A DNA stretch of 5,787 bases, from the NCBI GenBank assembly GCA_030590185.1, contig JAUUZB010000325.1, positions 1-5,787 on the forward strand, read 5' to 3'. The stretch is from Deltaproteobacteria bacterium (GTDB lineage: Bacteria; Myxococcota; XYA12-FULL-58-9; JAUUZB01). The notes beneath the pieces were generated by a model that ran no database searches, had not been told where the DNA came from, and saw nothing but the letters and a program-made list of their open reading frames with translations. Every line of letters begins with the position of its first letter. Position 1 is the stretch's first letter. Below, one piece after another: positions 1-5,787 of this stretch. The position numbers and the translations under genes are program-made.

Positions 1-784
1 AGGGCAGGTCCCGGATCCGGCGGTCGTCGGCGAAGGTCACGTACCCCTCGCAGCTGGCGCTCACCTTTAGGCCACGCTTGGCATAGTGTGTCCGGCGCTC
101 GGCGATCCAGTTGAGCATCCGCCAGGTCTGCGCGTGGGTCATCATCAGGCGGTCGTTGGTCGCGGCCCGTCCCAGGGGAAAGATGCGGAACAACCGCCAG
201 GCCGGGATGCGGTATTGGATGAGGATCTCAGCGATGGCATCGAGTTGGTCGAGGTTGCCGGGATAGACGCAGGTCACGGCATCGGCCATGGCGATGGTGG
301 AGCTGCCCACCACCTCGAGGGCGTTGGTGACCTTGGCGAAGGCCGAGGGGTTGTTGCGCAGCTCGTTGTGGGCATCCCGTTCACCGTCGAGGCTGATGGT
401 GATGCTGTAGAGGCCGTTGGCCAACAGCCGGTCGAAGCGCGCTCGAGTGAGCGCCATGCCGTTGCTCACCATGCCCCAACGCATGTCGAGTGACTCGATG
501 TGGGCCGCGATGCGGTCGAGGTCCGGGTGGAGAAGCGGCTCGCCGCCGGTGATCACGAAGACCACGCCCGGACCGAAGCGCTCCCGCACGTAGGAGATGA
601 TCTTGAGCCAGCTGTCGGTGGTCAGCTCCGGGGCGCTGGTATCGGCGGTGCAGTCGGAGCCGCAGTGCAGGCAGCTCAGGTTGCAGCGGCGGGTGATCTC
701 CAAAAAGAGATACTCCAAGCGGTGCTCGCGGACCTCGAGGTACTTGTAGGCGCGATAGGCATATTCGCGTGCGACGTTGAGCAT
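1..784 (-). CDS. Radical SAM protein, partial (C-terminus beyond left edge); rSAM/lipoprotein-system type
   Basis: Translating the minus strand from the ATG at 784 gives 261 uninterrupted residues running off the window edge. Residues 34-41 read CNLSCLHC, the CxxxCxxC motif that binds the 4Fe-4S cluster for S-adenosylmethionine cleavage, followed by GSDC with an extra Cys45. Other radical SAM landmarks follow in order: GGEP at 80-83, VSNG at 106-109, SLDG at 131-134 and WRLFRIFPLGR at 196-206. The visible end has SCEGY (244-248), which looks like the entry to a SPASM-type auxiliary cluster region whose other cysteines would lie off the window. The N-terminal pattern (VREHRLEYLFLEITRRCNLSCLHCGSDC region) matches my memory of family TIGR04133, radical SAM enzymes encoded beside a small lipoprotein, and the gene lies 56 nt downstream of exactly such a gene. 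Substrate and product are unknown; modification of the lipoprotein is inference. No strong Shine-Dalgarno precedes the ATG, and an in-frame TTG at 802 is an alternative start. Confidence 0.9.
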   Translation of the reverse strand, partial: MLNVAREYAYRAYKYLEVREHRLEYLFLEITRRCNLSCLHCGSDCTADTSAPELTTDSWLKIISYVRERFGPGVVFVITGGEPLLHPDLDRIAAHIESLDMRWGMVSNGMALTRARFDRLLANGLYSITISLDGERDAHNELRNNPSAFAKVTNALEVVGSSTIAMADAVTCVYPGNLDQLDAIAEILIQYRIPAWRLFRIFPLGRAATNDRLMMTHAQTWRMLNWIAERRTHYAKRGLKVSASCEGYVTFADDRRIRDLP

Positions 785-840
785 CGTGTCGTGCGACCCC
801 AACGAGTCCGGAGCCGGGGAGGGGAGGGGAGGGGCGTGGC
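785..840 (-). promoter_or_regulatory. Lipoprotein-rSAM intergenic leader, C-rich in mRNA
   Basis: This 56-nt gap separates the lipoprotein stop from the radical SAM start. Its transcript would begin with a cytosine-rich, guanine-poor tract of repeated CCCCU, then GGCUCCGGACUCGUUGGGG. I see no intrinsic terminator (no GC stem followed by a U tract) and no separate promoter, so the two genes are probably co-transcribed. The C-rich tract could act as a Rho loading site or otherwise lower expression of the enzyme relative to the lipoprotein; this is inference. Confidence 0.4.
816..834 (+). repeat. Perfect G-quadruplex motif, (GGGGA)3GGGG
   Basis: Four runs of exactly four G are separated by single A residues on the plus strand, a tandem pentamer array and a textbook G-quadruplex-forming sequence with one-base loops. 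It lies on the template strand of the minus-strand lipoprotein/radical SAM unit, between the two genes, with the matching C tract able to form an i-motif. Single-nucleotide loops with four-G runs are expected from in vitro work to be very stable. A simple tandem repeat like this may also be prone to replication slippage. Confidence 0.85.
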
Positions 841-1215
841 CTAGTTTTCGGTCATCTCCACATCGTACTCGCCGTCGGTGGCGTTGAGCTGGACGGTTTG
901 GGTGGCGAAGTCACCGCCATTGTCGGCGCCGTCGACGTCGGTCAGGGTTGCACTGCACGTCTCGAGGTCGGTGTATTCGGAGACGTAGAACTCGACATCG
1001 CCGTAAGCATCGGTGAGTTGTTGATCGACGGTACCGTCACAGTCGAGGACCACCTCGAGACCTTCGATGGGGGTGCCGGCGCTGTCGTGGGCCCGGAGCC
1101 ATACCACGATGTTGTCGACGCCGGCGCTCACTCCATAGCAGGCCGCGATGATCACTGTGGTCGTGCCGCAGACCACGAACAATAACGCCTTGCGCACGAT
1201 ACGAACGAACCACAT
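841..1215 (-). CDS. Small acidic lipoprotein, rSAM-associated (TIGR04134-like)
   Basis: The 124-residue product starts MWFVRIVRK, then a hydrophobic stretch (10-25) ending in the lipobox IIAAC with Cys26 as the lipidated residue. The mature part (about 99 residues) starts CYG and contains a carboxypeptidase-regulatory-like beta fold signature (GTPIEGLEVVLDCDGT at 47-62, then TDAYGDVEFYV at 68-78). It ends with DVDGADNGGDF (93-103) and a short beta-rich tail. The mature part has about 22 Asp/Glu against one Arg and no Lys, and two further cysteines (59, 87). The architecture and the DxDGxxNGGxF motif agree with my memory of the lipoproteins paired with TIGR04133 radical SAM enzymes; this was not searched. 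The ATG at 1215 is chosen over the ATG at 1305 because AAAGGGG lies 5 nt upstream and because the lipoprotein signal then starts at residue 1. The likely location is the outer face of the inner membrane or the outer membrane. Function unknown. Confidence 0.85.
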   Translation of the reverse strand: MWFVRIVRKALLFVVCGTTTVIIAACYGVSAGVDNIVVWLRAHDSAGTPIEGLEVVLDCDGTVDQQLTDAYGDVEFYVSEYTDLETCSATLTDVDGADNGGDFATQTVQLNATDGEYDVEMTEN

Positions 1216-1220
1216 GGGAG

Positions 1221-1227
1221 CCCCTTT
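1221..1227 (-). promoter_or_regulatory. Ribosome binding site of the lipoprotein gene
   Basis: The minus strand reads AAAGGGG, then CTCCC, then the ATG at 1215. The purine-rich AAGGGG at 5-nt spacing is the best Shine-Dalgarno match in this leader, and it decides the start in favour of 1215 over the upstream in-frame ATG at 1305. Confidence 0.6.
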
Positions 1228-1276
1228 GCTAGCGAAACGGATTCGCCGTTGAGGATACGATTCTGGCAGCAGACTC

Positions 1277-1289
1277 CGCAAGCGTTGCG
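1277..1289. promoter_or_regulatory. 13-bp palindrome, possible operator
   Basis: CGCAA-GCG-TTGCG is an inverted repeat with 5-bp arms in the divergent intergenic region. It overlaps the weak minus-strand -35 candidate and lies 15 nt upstream of the lnt start. Position and symmetry would suit a shared operator, but short palindromes arise by chance in GC-rich DNA. Confidence 0.25.
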
Positions 1290-1304
1290 CCAACTGGGAG
1301 TGCA

Positions 1305-2879
1305 TTGATCGTTGACAACGCCGGTGGATTGGTTTGTGTTTTCGATCAAATGGTGTTGCTCATCGGCGCGCTGCTCATCTCGGGTGTTGTACAGGCCATC
1401 CTGCTCCCGCCCCTCACCCTCTGGTGGCTCAGCCCGTTCTATCTGGTGCCGGGGCTGTGGGCGATCAGTCAGCTCCGGGGGAGGCGCGCCTTTCTCGCTG
1501 GTTGGTTGATCGGCATCGCCGCGGTGCTGTCGATCTCCCATTGGCTGCCCACCACCCTCGACTCCTACGCCGCGTTTCCATTGCTAGCCGGGCTCGCGGT
1601 CTACCTCCTGCACGGTTTGGCCTTTGGTGCCTACCTCGGCCTTTTTGGCTGGGGCTTTGCCAGCCTGCGGCGGGCCAGCGGTGCGGCGTGGCCGTTCAGC
1701 ATCGCAGCCTGGTGGGTGGCCTGCGAGTACCTGACCCCACAAATCTTCCCCTACGCCCAGGGCGTGACCTTCTATCAGCACCCACGCTTCTTTCTGCTCG
1801 CCGCCGTGACTGGTCTGTCTGGGGTGACGTTCCAGATCGTATTGTGGAACGCCCTGCTGCTCTGGGTGTGGGAGCGCTGGCGGGCGGGTGAGACGTTGCG
1901 CCACGGGCCCCTGTTGCGGGCCGCTGGCGTGGCGGTGGGGCTGATCATCGTCAGCGTTGCCTACTCCTGTGTCCGGATCGCGATGCTCGACGACGCCGAG
2001 GGTGCTGCCGGCAGGCGTCGCATCGCCCTGGTTCAGACCAACAACGACGTCTTCGCCCGAGTCGAGATCAATCGCTCGGGCCCCACCGCGGTGCTCGACA
2101 CCTTCCTGCGCCTGGGCCGCGAGACCCTGGCGCGGGATCCCGACGTCGAGGTCTTCGTCTGGCCAGAGGGCGCCCTGCCCGGGACGCCGAGTTTGCCGCG
2201 CAACCGGCGTCTCTTGGAGTTCGTGGCGGAGCACGGGGTCGAGGTCTGGACCGGCGGCCACGCCTGGGGGAGCCGCCCCGACGGCACCCGGGGCCGTCTC
2301 AACTCCGCCTTCCGGGTCCATGGCGCCGGTCTAATTGACGAGCGCTACGACAAGAACGTCCTGCTACCCTTTGGCGAGTTCATGCCTTTCGAAGATCTCT
2401 TTCCGGTCATCGCTGCGATCCGCCCCTACAGCGCAAACCTTCCCGGCGAGGGCTCGCCGATCTACGCAACACCCGCCGCGTGCTTCTCGTTTTTGATCTG
2501 CTACGAAGCGGTCAAGACCGCCCACGTGCGCCGGTTGGTATCCGGCGATATCGACCTGTTGGTCACCGTGACCTACGACACCTGGTTCGGTGATACCTCC
2601 TTTCCGAGCCAGCACCTGGCCATGGCCGCGGTGCAGTCCGCTCAGTTCGGTGTGCCGATGGTGCGGGTCGCTACCACGGGATTCTCCGCGTACATCGATC
2701 CTCGAGGCGTGATCGTGGCGCGCACCGAGCTGTTCACCGCGGACGTCTCAATTGTCGACGTCCCCCGGGTCGCGGTGCCGAGTCCCTACGCGCAGATCGG
2801 CGATGCGTTCGCTTGGCTCTGCGTGGCGGCCTGCGTGGGGTTGTTGCTGCTCGGGCGGTTCACGGGTCGGGCCGAGTGA
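1305..2879 (+). CDS. lnt: Apolipoprotein N-acyltransferase homologue
   Basis: The product (524 residues) has several N-terminal hydrophobic segments (about 17-55, 62-80, 91-117, 130-141, 161-188, 204-222), a periplasmic nitrilase-like domain (about 236-490) and a final membrane helix (about 499-517). This is the standard Lnt layout and length. The family's catalytic residues are visible: Glu288 in VWPEGALPG, Lys350 in YDKNVLLPFGEFMP and Cys399 in FLICYEA. Their spacing (62 and 49 residues) is close to that of the E. coli triad Glu267-Lys335-Cys387 as I recall it. Lnt transfers an acyl chain from phospholipid to the amino group of the N-terminal diacylglyceryl-Cys, finishing lipoprotein maturation in the inner membrane. 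The loop with YDTWFG replaces the more usual NDxWFG. The TTG start at 1305 follows GGGAG at 1296-1300; ATG at 1350 (MVLLIGALL) is a credible alternative but has no clear ribosome binding site. It may be the general Lnt or a dedicated paralogue for the divergent lipoprotein. Confidence 0.9.
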   Translation: MIVDNAGGLVCVFDQMVLLIGALLISGVVQAILLPPLTLWWLSPFYLVPGLWAISQLRGRRAFLAGWLIGIAAVLSISHWLPTTLDSYAAFPLLAGLAVYLLHGLAFGAYLGLFGWGFASLRRASGAAWPFSIAAWWVACEYLTPQIFPYAQGVTFYQHPRFFLLAAVTGLSGVTFQIVLWNALLLWVWERWRAGETLRHGPLLRAAGVAVGLIIVSVAYSCVRIAMLDDAEGAAGRRRIALVQTNNDVFARVEINRSGPTAVLDTFLRLGRETLARDPDVEVFVWPEGALPGTPSLPRNRRLLEFVAEHGVEVWTGGHAWGSRPDGTRGRLNSAFRVHGAGLIDERYDKNVLLPFGEFMPFEDLFPVIAAIRPYSANLPGEGSPIYATPAACFSFLICYEAVKTAHVRRLVSGDIDLLVTVTYDTWFGDTSFPSQHLAMAAVQSAQFGVPMVRVATTGFSAYIDPRGVIVARTELFTADVSIVDVPRVAVPSPYAQIGDAFAWLCVAACVGLLLLGRFTGRAE

Positions 2880-2894
2880 TGCCGCTGTATCGCG

Positions 2895-5003
2895 TCAGGA
2901 GTCCAGCACCGCCCTGACCTTTCTCCCGAGAGATGCGCTGGAGAATGGCTTGTGAAGGAAATCGGCCTCGGCCCGGGACACCCCGAGCCGCACGATCTCC
3001 TCATCGGTGTAACCCGACACGTAGAGAACTCGGGTTTCGGGGAACCGACGGGTGACCTCCTGGGCGAGCTCGCCGCCGGTCATGCCGGGCATGACCACGT
3101 CGGTCAGCAGGAGGTGGAAGGGCTCGGTCGCTGCAGCGAAGATCGCCAGCGCCTCCTCGCCCGAGCCGGCCACGGTGACGTCGTATCCATCGAGCTCGAG
3201 CATGCGAGCCGCGGTCTCACGCACGTTGCGTATGTCATCCACAACCAGGATGCGTTCATCGCCACCGAGGCTGGCCTCGCTGCCGTGGGTATCGGCGTTT
3301 TTCCTGGTGGTGCCCACCAACGCACGCGGCAGACTGATCACGAAGCAGGAGCCCTGATCCGGCTCGCTCTCGACCTCGATGCGCCCACCGCAGGTTTCCA
3401 CCACATTATAGATGGTGCTCATGCCCAGGCCGGTGCCTTCTCCTGGCGCCTTGGTGGTGAAAAAGGGCTCGAACAGTCGATCGCGGGTCTCCGCGTCCAT
3501 GCCCATCCCGTCGTCGCGAGCCGTGAGGATCACCTCCGCTGGTGAGCCGGGCGACGAGAACGACGACACCGCGAGCCAGAAGTTGCCGCCGTCGCGCAGG
3601 GCGTCGCGCGCGTTGGCCGCGAGGTTGATCACCACCTGCTCGATCTGACCGCGGTCGGCTCGAACCAGACAGGCCTCCGGCGCGAGCTCGATGTGGGTTG
3701 TTGCCCGCTCGCCCACGAGATGGCGCACCATGCCCTCGATGGCGCCGATCACCTCGTTGAGATCGAGGGTCACCGGGCACACGACTTCCTTGCGGCTGAA
3801 GGCGAGGAGCTTGCGGGTGAGGAATGCTGCCCGCAGCGCCGCCTTCCCCGTGGTGTCGGCAATCTCCCGGAGCTCGGCGTCGGCGTTGGGGTGGACCCCG
3901 AGCAGATCGGACTGACCGAGAATGATCGTCATGATGTTGTTGAACTCGTGGGCCACACCGCCAGCGAGGCGACCTACCGCCTCCATCTTCTGGGAATGGT
4001 GGAGCTCGGCCTGAAGCCGGCGTTGCTCGGTGACGTCTTGGAATTCGGCGAGGACCACCGGCCGGCCGTTGAGGTCAAACCGAGTGGCCGTGACCTGGGC
4101 GTCGATCCGTTGGCCGGTCGAGGTGAGCAAGTGGTGCTCGGCATGGATGACGGCATCCCCAGCCACCGCCCGTTCATAGTCATGGTGGGCCGCCGGCCAA
4201 TCCGCGGGCTGGTGAAGCTCCTCGAGGGTCATGGCTGCCAGCTCGCGCTGGGCGTAGCCGGTGAGCTCAGTGGCCGCCGGGTTGGTCAACAGGATGCGAC
4301 CGCTGTGTGGATCGGCCATCACCATCGCATCGGGACTGCGCTCGAACAGCAGCCGGTACCTGGACTCGGAGCGCCGGAGCACCTCGAGGTTGCTCAGATC
4401 CTGGATCATCACCAGCACCTCGGCGGTCGAGCCGTCCGGATCCTTGATCGGCAGGACGCTCAGATAGAGGTTGCGGGTGCTGCCGTTCTGGAATTGCCGA
4501 GTCTCCGCATGAGCGACCAGGTTGGCGTCAAAAGCGCGTGCCAAGGGACAACCGGCCGATCCCGCAGGTGGGCAGTCGACGGCCAGCGCGTCCCAGACCT
4601 CTTGCACCGTGAGCCCGCTCAGGCGTTTCGCGGCGCCCTCCTCGAGGCGGTGCTTGAGCGCCGCGTTGGACCCCTGAAGGGTCAGGTCGCGACTAGCGAT
4701 GAAGATCGGTGTGTCCGACTGATTGATCACGGCCGAGAGCTTCTGGCGTTCGCGCTCCAGGACCCGGAGCTGTTTGTCCATGGTGTCGAACCAGCGCTTG
4801 GTCTTGGCCAGCTCGGCGCGGGTTTCAGCCAGACGATGCTCGGTCTGCCCCACCGTTGTCGCCAGCTCGGCGACCAGGGCGGTGAGCTCAACCGGGGACA
4901 GGGGCTCGAGCTCCGCGGCCACCGCGGTCAACGCCTCCTCGGTAGGCTCCCCGGCCAGGAGAGCCGCCAGGCGCACGGCGGTGGGTTGCTCGGGCCTAGC
5001 CAT
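2895..5003 (-). CDS. Hybrid sensor histidine kinase, PAS-PAS-HisKA-HATPase-REC
   Basis: The 702-residue product has no membrane segment, so it should be cytosolic. Order: helical/coiled-coil N-terminus (about 20-95), PAS domain 1 (about 90-205) with Cys144 and Cys152, PAS domain 2 (about 212-330), HisKA with the phospho-accepting His352 in GGVAHEFNN, and HATPase with the N box NLAANARDAL (460-469). Then come G1 DDGMGMD (497-503), F box FEPFFTTK (511-518), G2 GEGTGLGMS (521-529), a linker and a receiver domain (about 583-702). The receiver has acidic pair Asp589/Asp590, phospho-acceptor Asp635, Ser663 and Lys685. All catalytic residues are present, so both autophosphorylation and intramolecular transfer to the receiver look possible. 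There is no DNA-binding output domain; the downstream partner is not in the window. The gene begins 6 nt after the GAF gene's TAG without a clear Shine-Dalgarno, suggesting translational coupling. It converges on lnt with only 15 nt between the stops. The signal is unknown; PAS ligands or redox are possible. Confidence 0.95.
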   Translation of the reverse strand: MARPEQPTAVRLAALLAGEPTEEALTAVAAELEPLSPVELTALVAELATTVGQTEHRLAETRAELAKTKRWFDTMDKQLRVLERERQKLSAVINQSDTPIFIASRDLTLQGSNAALKHRLEEGAAKRLSGLTVQEVWDALAVDCPPAGSAGCPLARAFDANLVAHAETRQFQNGSTRNLYLSVLPIKDPDGSTAEVLVMIQDLSNLEVLRRSESRYRLLFERSPDAMVMADPHSGRILLTNPAATELTGYAQRELAAMTLEELHQPADWPAAHHDYERAVAGDAVIHAEHHLLTSTGQRIDAQVTATRFDLNGRPVVLAEFQDVTEQRRLQAELHHSQKMEAVGRLAGGVAHEFNNIMTIILGQSDLLGVHPNADAELREIADTTGKAALRAAFLTRKLLAFSRKEVVCPVTLDLNEVIGAIEGMVRHLVGERATTHIELAPEACLVRADRGQIEQVVINLAANARDALRDGGNFWLAVSSFSSPGSPAEVILTARDDGMGMDAETRDRLFEPFFTTKAPGEGTGLGMSTIYNVVETCGGRIEVESEPDQGSCFVISLPRALVGTTRKNADTHGSEASLGGDERILVVDDIRNVRETAARMLELDGYDVTVAGSGEEALAIFAAATEPFHLLLTDVVMPGMTGGELAQEVTRRFPETRVLYVSGYTDEEIVRLGVSRAEADFLHKPFSSASLGRKVRAVLDS

Positions 5004-5009
5004 GGAGGT

Positions 5010-5492
5010 CTACGACTCGTGCGCTCCCGCTTTTGCGTGACGCGCGTAAACCTCGGCCAGGACGTCGGCGATTCGCTCCACGTCGCGAACCGTCGCTTCG
5101 TCAAAGGCGCCCACCGTATGACTGTCGATATCGATCTGGGCGTAGATGGTTTTATCGTCGCGGATGAGAACCACGAGCTCCGAGCGCGTCTCGGCGCTGC
5201 AGGCCAGGTAATTGTCCACCTCGCGAACGTCGGAGATGTTGATGTTGCGCCGCTCAGCCACTGCCGTGCCGCAGACGCCGTTACCTACCCCAATGAAGAC
5301 GTGATCGGTGGGCGCGCCGACGAAGGGACCGAGCCGCAGCATGCCGTCTTCAAAGAGCTCGTAGATCCCGGTCCAATCGAACCGCACCTGGGTCTCGTGC
5401 AGCTGCCGGACCGCAGTCTCCATGATCGTGGAGAGCTCCGCCTGCTCGGCGACCAGGCGTTTGAGCTCGTTGATTAGCTCGTCGATCGTCAT
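5010..5492 (-). CDS. GAF-domain protein, free methionine-(R)-sulfoxide reductase-like
   Basis: Residue numbers count from the TTG at 5510 (166 residues); the ATG at 5492 (residue 7) gives 160 residues and is preferred as a stronger start codon, though neither start has a clear ribosome binding site. After an N-terminal helix comes one GAF domain with the fRMsr (YebR/MsrC) signatures: GVCGTAV (78-84), YLACSAETRSE (101-111) and IDIDSHT (126-132). By spacing, Cys80 and Cys104 correspond to E. coli Cys94 and catalytic Cys118, and Glu111, Asp127 and Asp129 to its substrate-binding Glu125, Asp141 and Asp143 (numbers recalled from the literature). The Cys84 equivalent is absent; His70 lies there in APTDHVF. 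Canonical enzymes reduce free methionine-R-sulfoxide with thioredoxin. This may be a two-cysteine reductase or a GAF sensor that kept the pocket. It lies between a peptide transporter and a histidine kinase in one operon. The TTG start would overlap the transporter stop by 4 nt. Confidence 0.75.
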   Translation of the reverse strand: MTIDELINELKRLVAEQAELSTIMETAVRQLHETQVRFDWTGIYELFEDGMLRLGPFVGAPTDHVFIGVGNGVCGTAVAERRNINISDVREVDNYLACSAETRSELVVLIRDDKTIYAQIDIDSHTVGAFDEATVRDVERIADVLAEVYARHAKAGAHES

Positions 5493-5506
5493 GAGATAGC
5501 CATCGT

Positions 5507-5787
5507 TCAACTCTCCGTCGGGTTCTCATCCGGCATGGCGCTGCGCAGGAATTTGAGAAACAGCGCCAGGATGCCCGCAGCGACCAGAGAGCTCACGACC
5601 AACATGAAGAAGAATGAGCTGTGCTTCCACTCGTCCCAGAAGCGGCCGACAAACCCGGAGAGGTAGTTCCCCACCGCGGTGGCCATGAACCACATGCCCA
5701 TGAGGAAACCAGCGCAGCGCCTCGGCGCCAGCTTGGAGACCACGGATAACCCCATGGGGCTCAAGCAGAGCTCACCCAGGGTAACCA
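5507..5787 (-). CDS. POT/PTR-family proton-coupled peptide transporter, C-terminal part
   Basis: Reading continues to the window edge with no start codon needed: 92 residues are visible. They begin VTLGELCLSPMGLSVVSKLA, the conserved late-helix motif of the POT (oligopeptide:proton symporter) family, where GE(L)xLSPxGL..TKLAP is typical. Two membrane helices follow (about RCAGFLMGMWFMATAVGNYL and SFFFMLVVSSLVAAGILALF), then a short cytoplasmic tail FLKFLRSAMPDENPTES. Family members import di- and tripeptides across the inner membrane using the proton gradient. The rest of the protein (probably around 400 residues) lies beyond the right edge. A TTG at 5764 is only the internal Leu codon of LSPMG and not a real start. 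The stop at 5507 abuts or overlaps the GAF gene, so this is the upstream gene of the operon with the GAF protein and the kinase. Confidence 0.88.
   Translation of the reverse strand, partial: VTLGELCLSPMGLSVVSKLAPRRCAGFLMGMWFMATAVGNYLSGFVGRFWDEWKHSSFFFMLVVSSLVAAGILALFLKFLRSAMPDENPTES

Larger units (their letters stand above)
1216..1304. promoter_or_regulatory. Divergent intergenic region, lipoprotein-rSAM / lnt
   Basis: These 89 nt separate the starts of the lipoprotein gene (minus) and lnt (plus) and must hold both promoters if the two sides are transcribed independently. On the minus strand TTGCGG (1281-1276) and TATCCT, 18 nt apart, form a weak sigma70-like pair. No better plus-strand pair was found. 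A small inverted repeat GCGAA/TTCGC (1232-1246) would form a 5-bp hairpin in the lipoprotein leader just before the ribosome binding site. Promoter calls at this GC content are unreliable. Confidence 0.4.

Noticed and set aside
86..844. Plus-strand open frames at 86-493 and 500-844
   Set aside because: Both lie opposite the radical SAM gene, whose CxxxCxxC, GGEP and SLDG motifs are unmistakable. Their products are low-complexity His/Gly/Val-rich sequence.
1216..1305. Longer N-terminus for the lipoprotein from ATG at 1305
   Set aside because: The extra 30 residues would place the signal peptide internally and would cover the whole divergent promoter region; a good ribosome binding site fits ATG at 1215.
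1584..2321. 245-codon minus-strand open frame opposite lnt
   Set aside because: It is antisense to the catalytic and membrane parts of lnt and encodes Pro/Gly/Gln/Arg-rich sequence without recognisable motifs.
2850..2894. Possible terminator between lnt and the kinase gene (CTCGG...CCGAG, 2850-2876)
   Set aside because: The arms are only 5 bp, lie inside lnt coding sequence, and no T run follows on either strand.
3693..5477. 594-codon plus-strand open frame opposite the histidine kinase and GAF genes
   Set aside because: It is antisense to two clearly recognisable proteins, shows no family motif, and crosses their gene boundary. Long antisense frames are common in GC-rich DNA.
5507..5764. 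Complete 85-residue membrane protein starting at TTG 5764
   Set aside because: The frame stays open to the window edge and the upstream residues VTLGELC complete a POT family motif, so this is the C-terminus of a larger transporter.

Overview
The window is GC-rich bacterial DNA (judged by eye, somewhere in the 60s per cent GC) and almost fully coding. The mix of genes is a lipoprotein with a radical SAM partner, an Lnt-type acyltransferase, a soluble PAS/PAS hybrid histidine kinase, a GAF protein and a POT-type peptide transporter. This would fit a Gram-negative-envelope bacterium of the myxobacterial/deltaproteobacterial kind. That placement is a guess from style and gene content; no rRNA or other phylogenetic marker is present.

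Left part (1-2879) is a divergent gene group. On the minus strand, a 124-residue acidic lipoprotein gene (841-1215) is followed by a radical SAM gene that runs off the left edge (1-784, C-terminus missing). On the plus strand, starting about 90 bp from the lipoprotein start, is an apolipoprotein N-acyltransferase homologue (lnt, 1305-2879) with its Glu-Lys-Cys catalytic residues intact. The radical SAM/lipoprotein pair closely resembles what I remember as the 'rSAM/lipoprotein system' (TIGR04133 enzyme with TIGR04134 lipoprotein), whose chemistry and role are, to my knowledge, undescribed. An Lnt homologue sharing the same intergenic region suggests a module in which a small lipoprotein is made, N-acylated and perhaps modified by the radical enzyme. 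This is the most interesting content of the window. A perfect four-repeat G-quadruplex motif (C-rich in the mRNA) sits between the lipoprotein and radical SAM genes.

Right part (2895-5787) is a tightly packed minus-strand operon, convergent with lnt. In order of transcription it has the C-terminus of a POT/PTR proton-coupled peptide transporter (cut by the right edge), a small GAF-domain protein of the free methionine-(R)-sulfoxide reductase type that lacks one of the three classical cysteines, and a 702-residue cytosolic hybrid histidine kinase (coiled coil-PAS-PAS-HisKA-HATPase-REC). Gene gaps are about 0-14 nt and 6 nt, so co-transcription is likely.

No tRNA, rRNA, insertion sequence, CRISPR array or convincing intrinsic terminator was seen. 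The longest non-coding stretches are 785-840 and 1216-1304.
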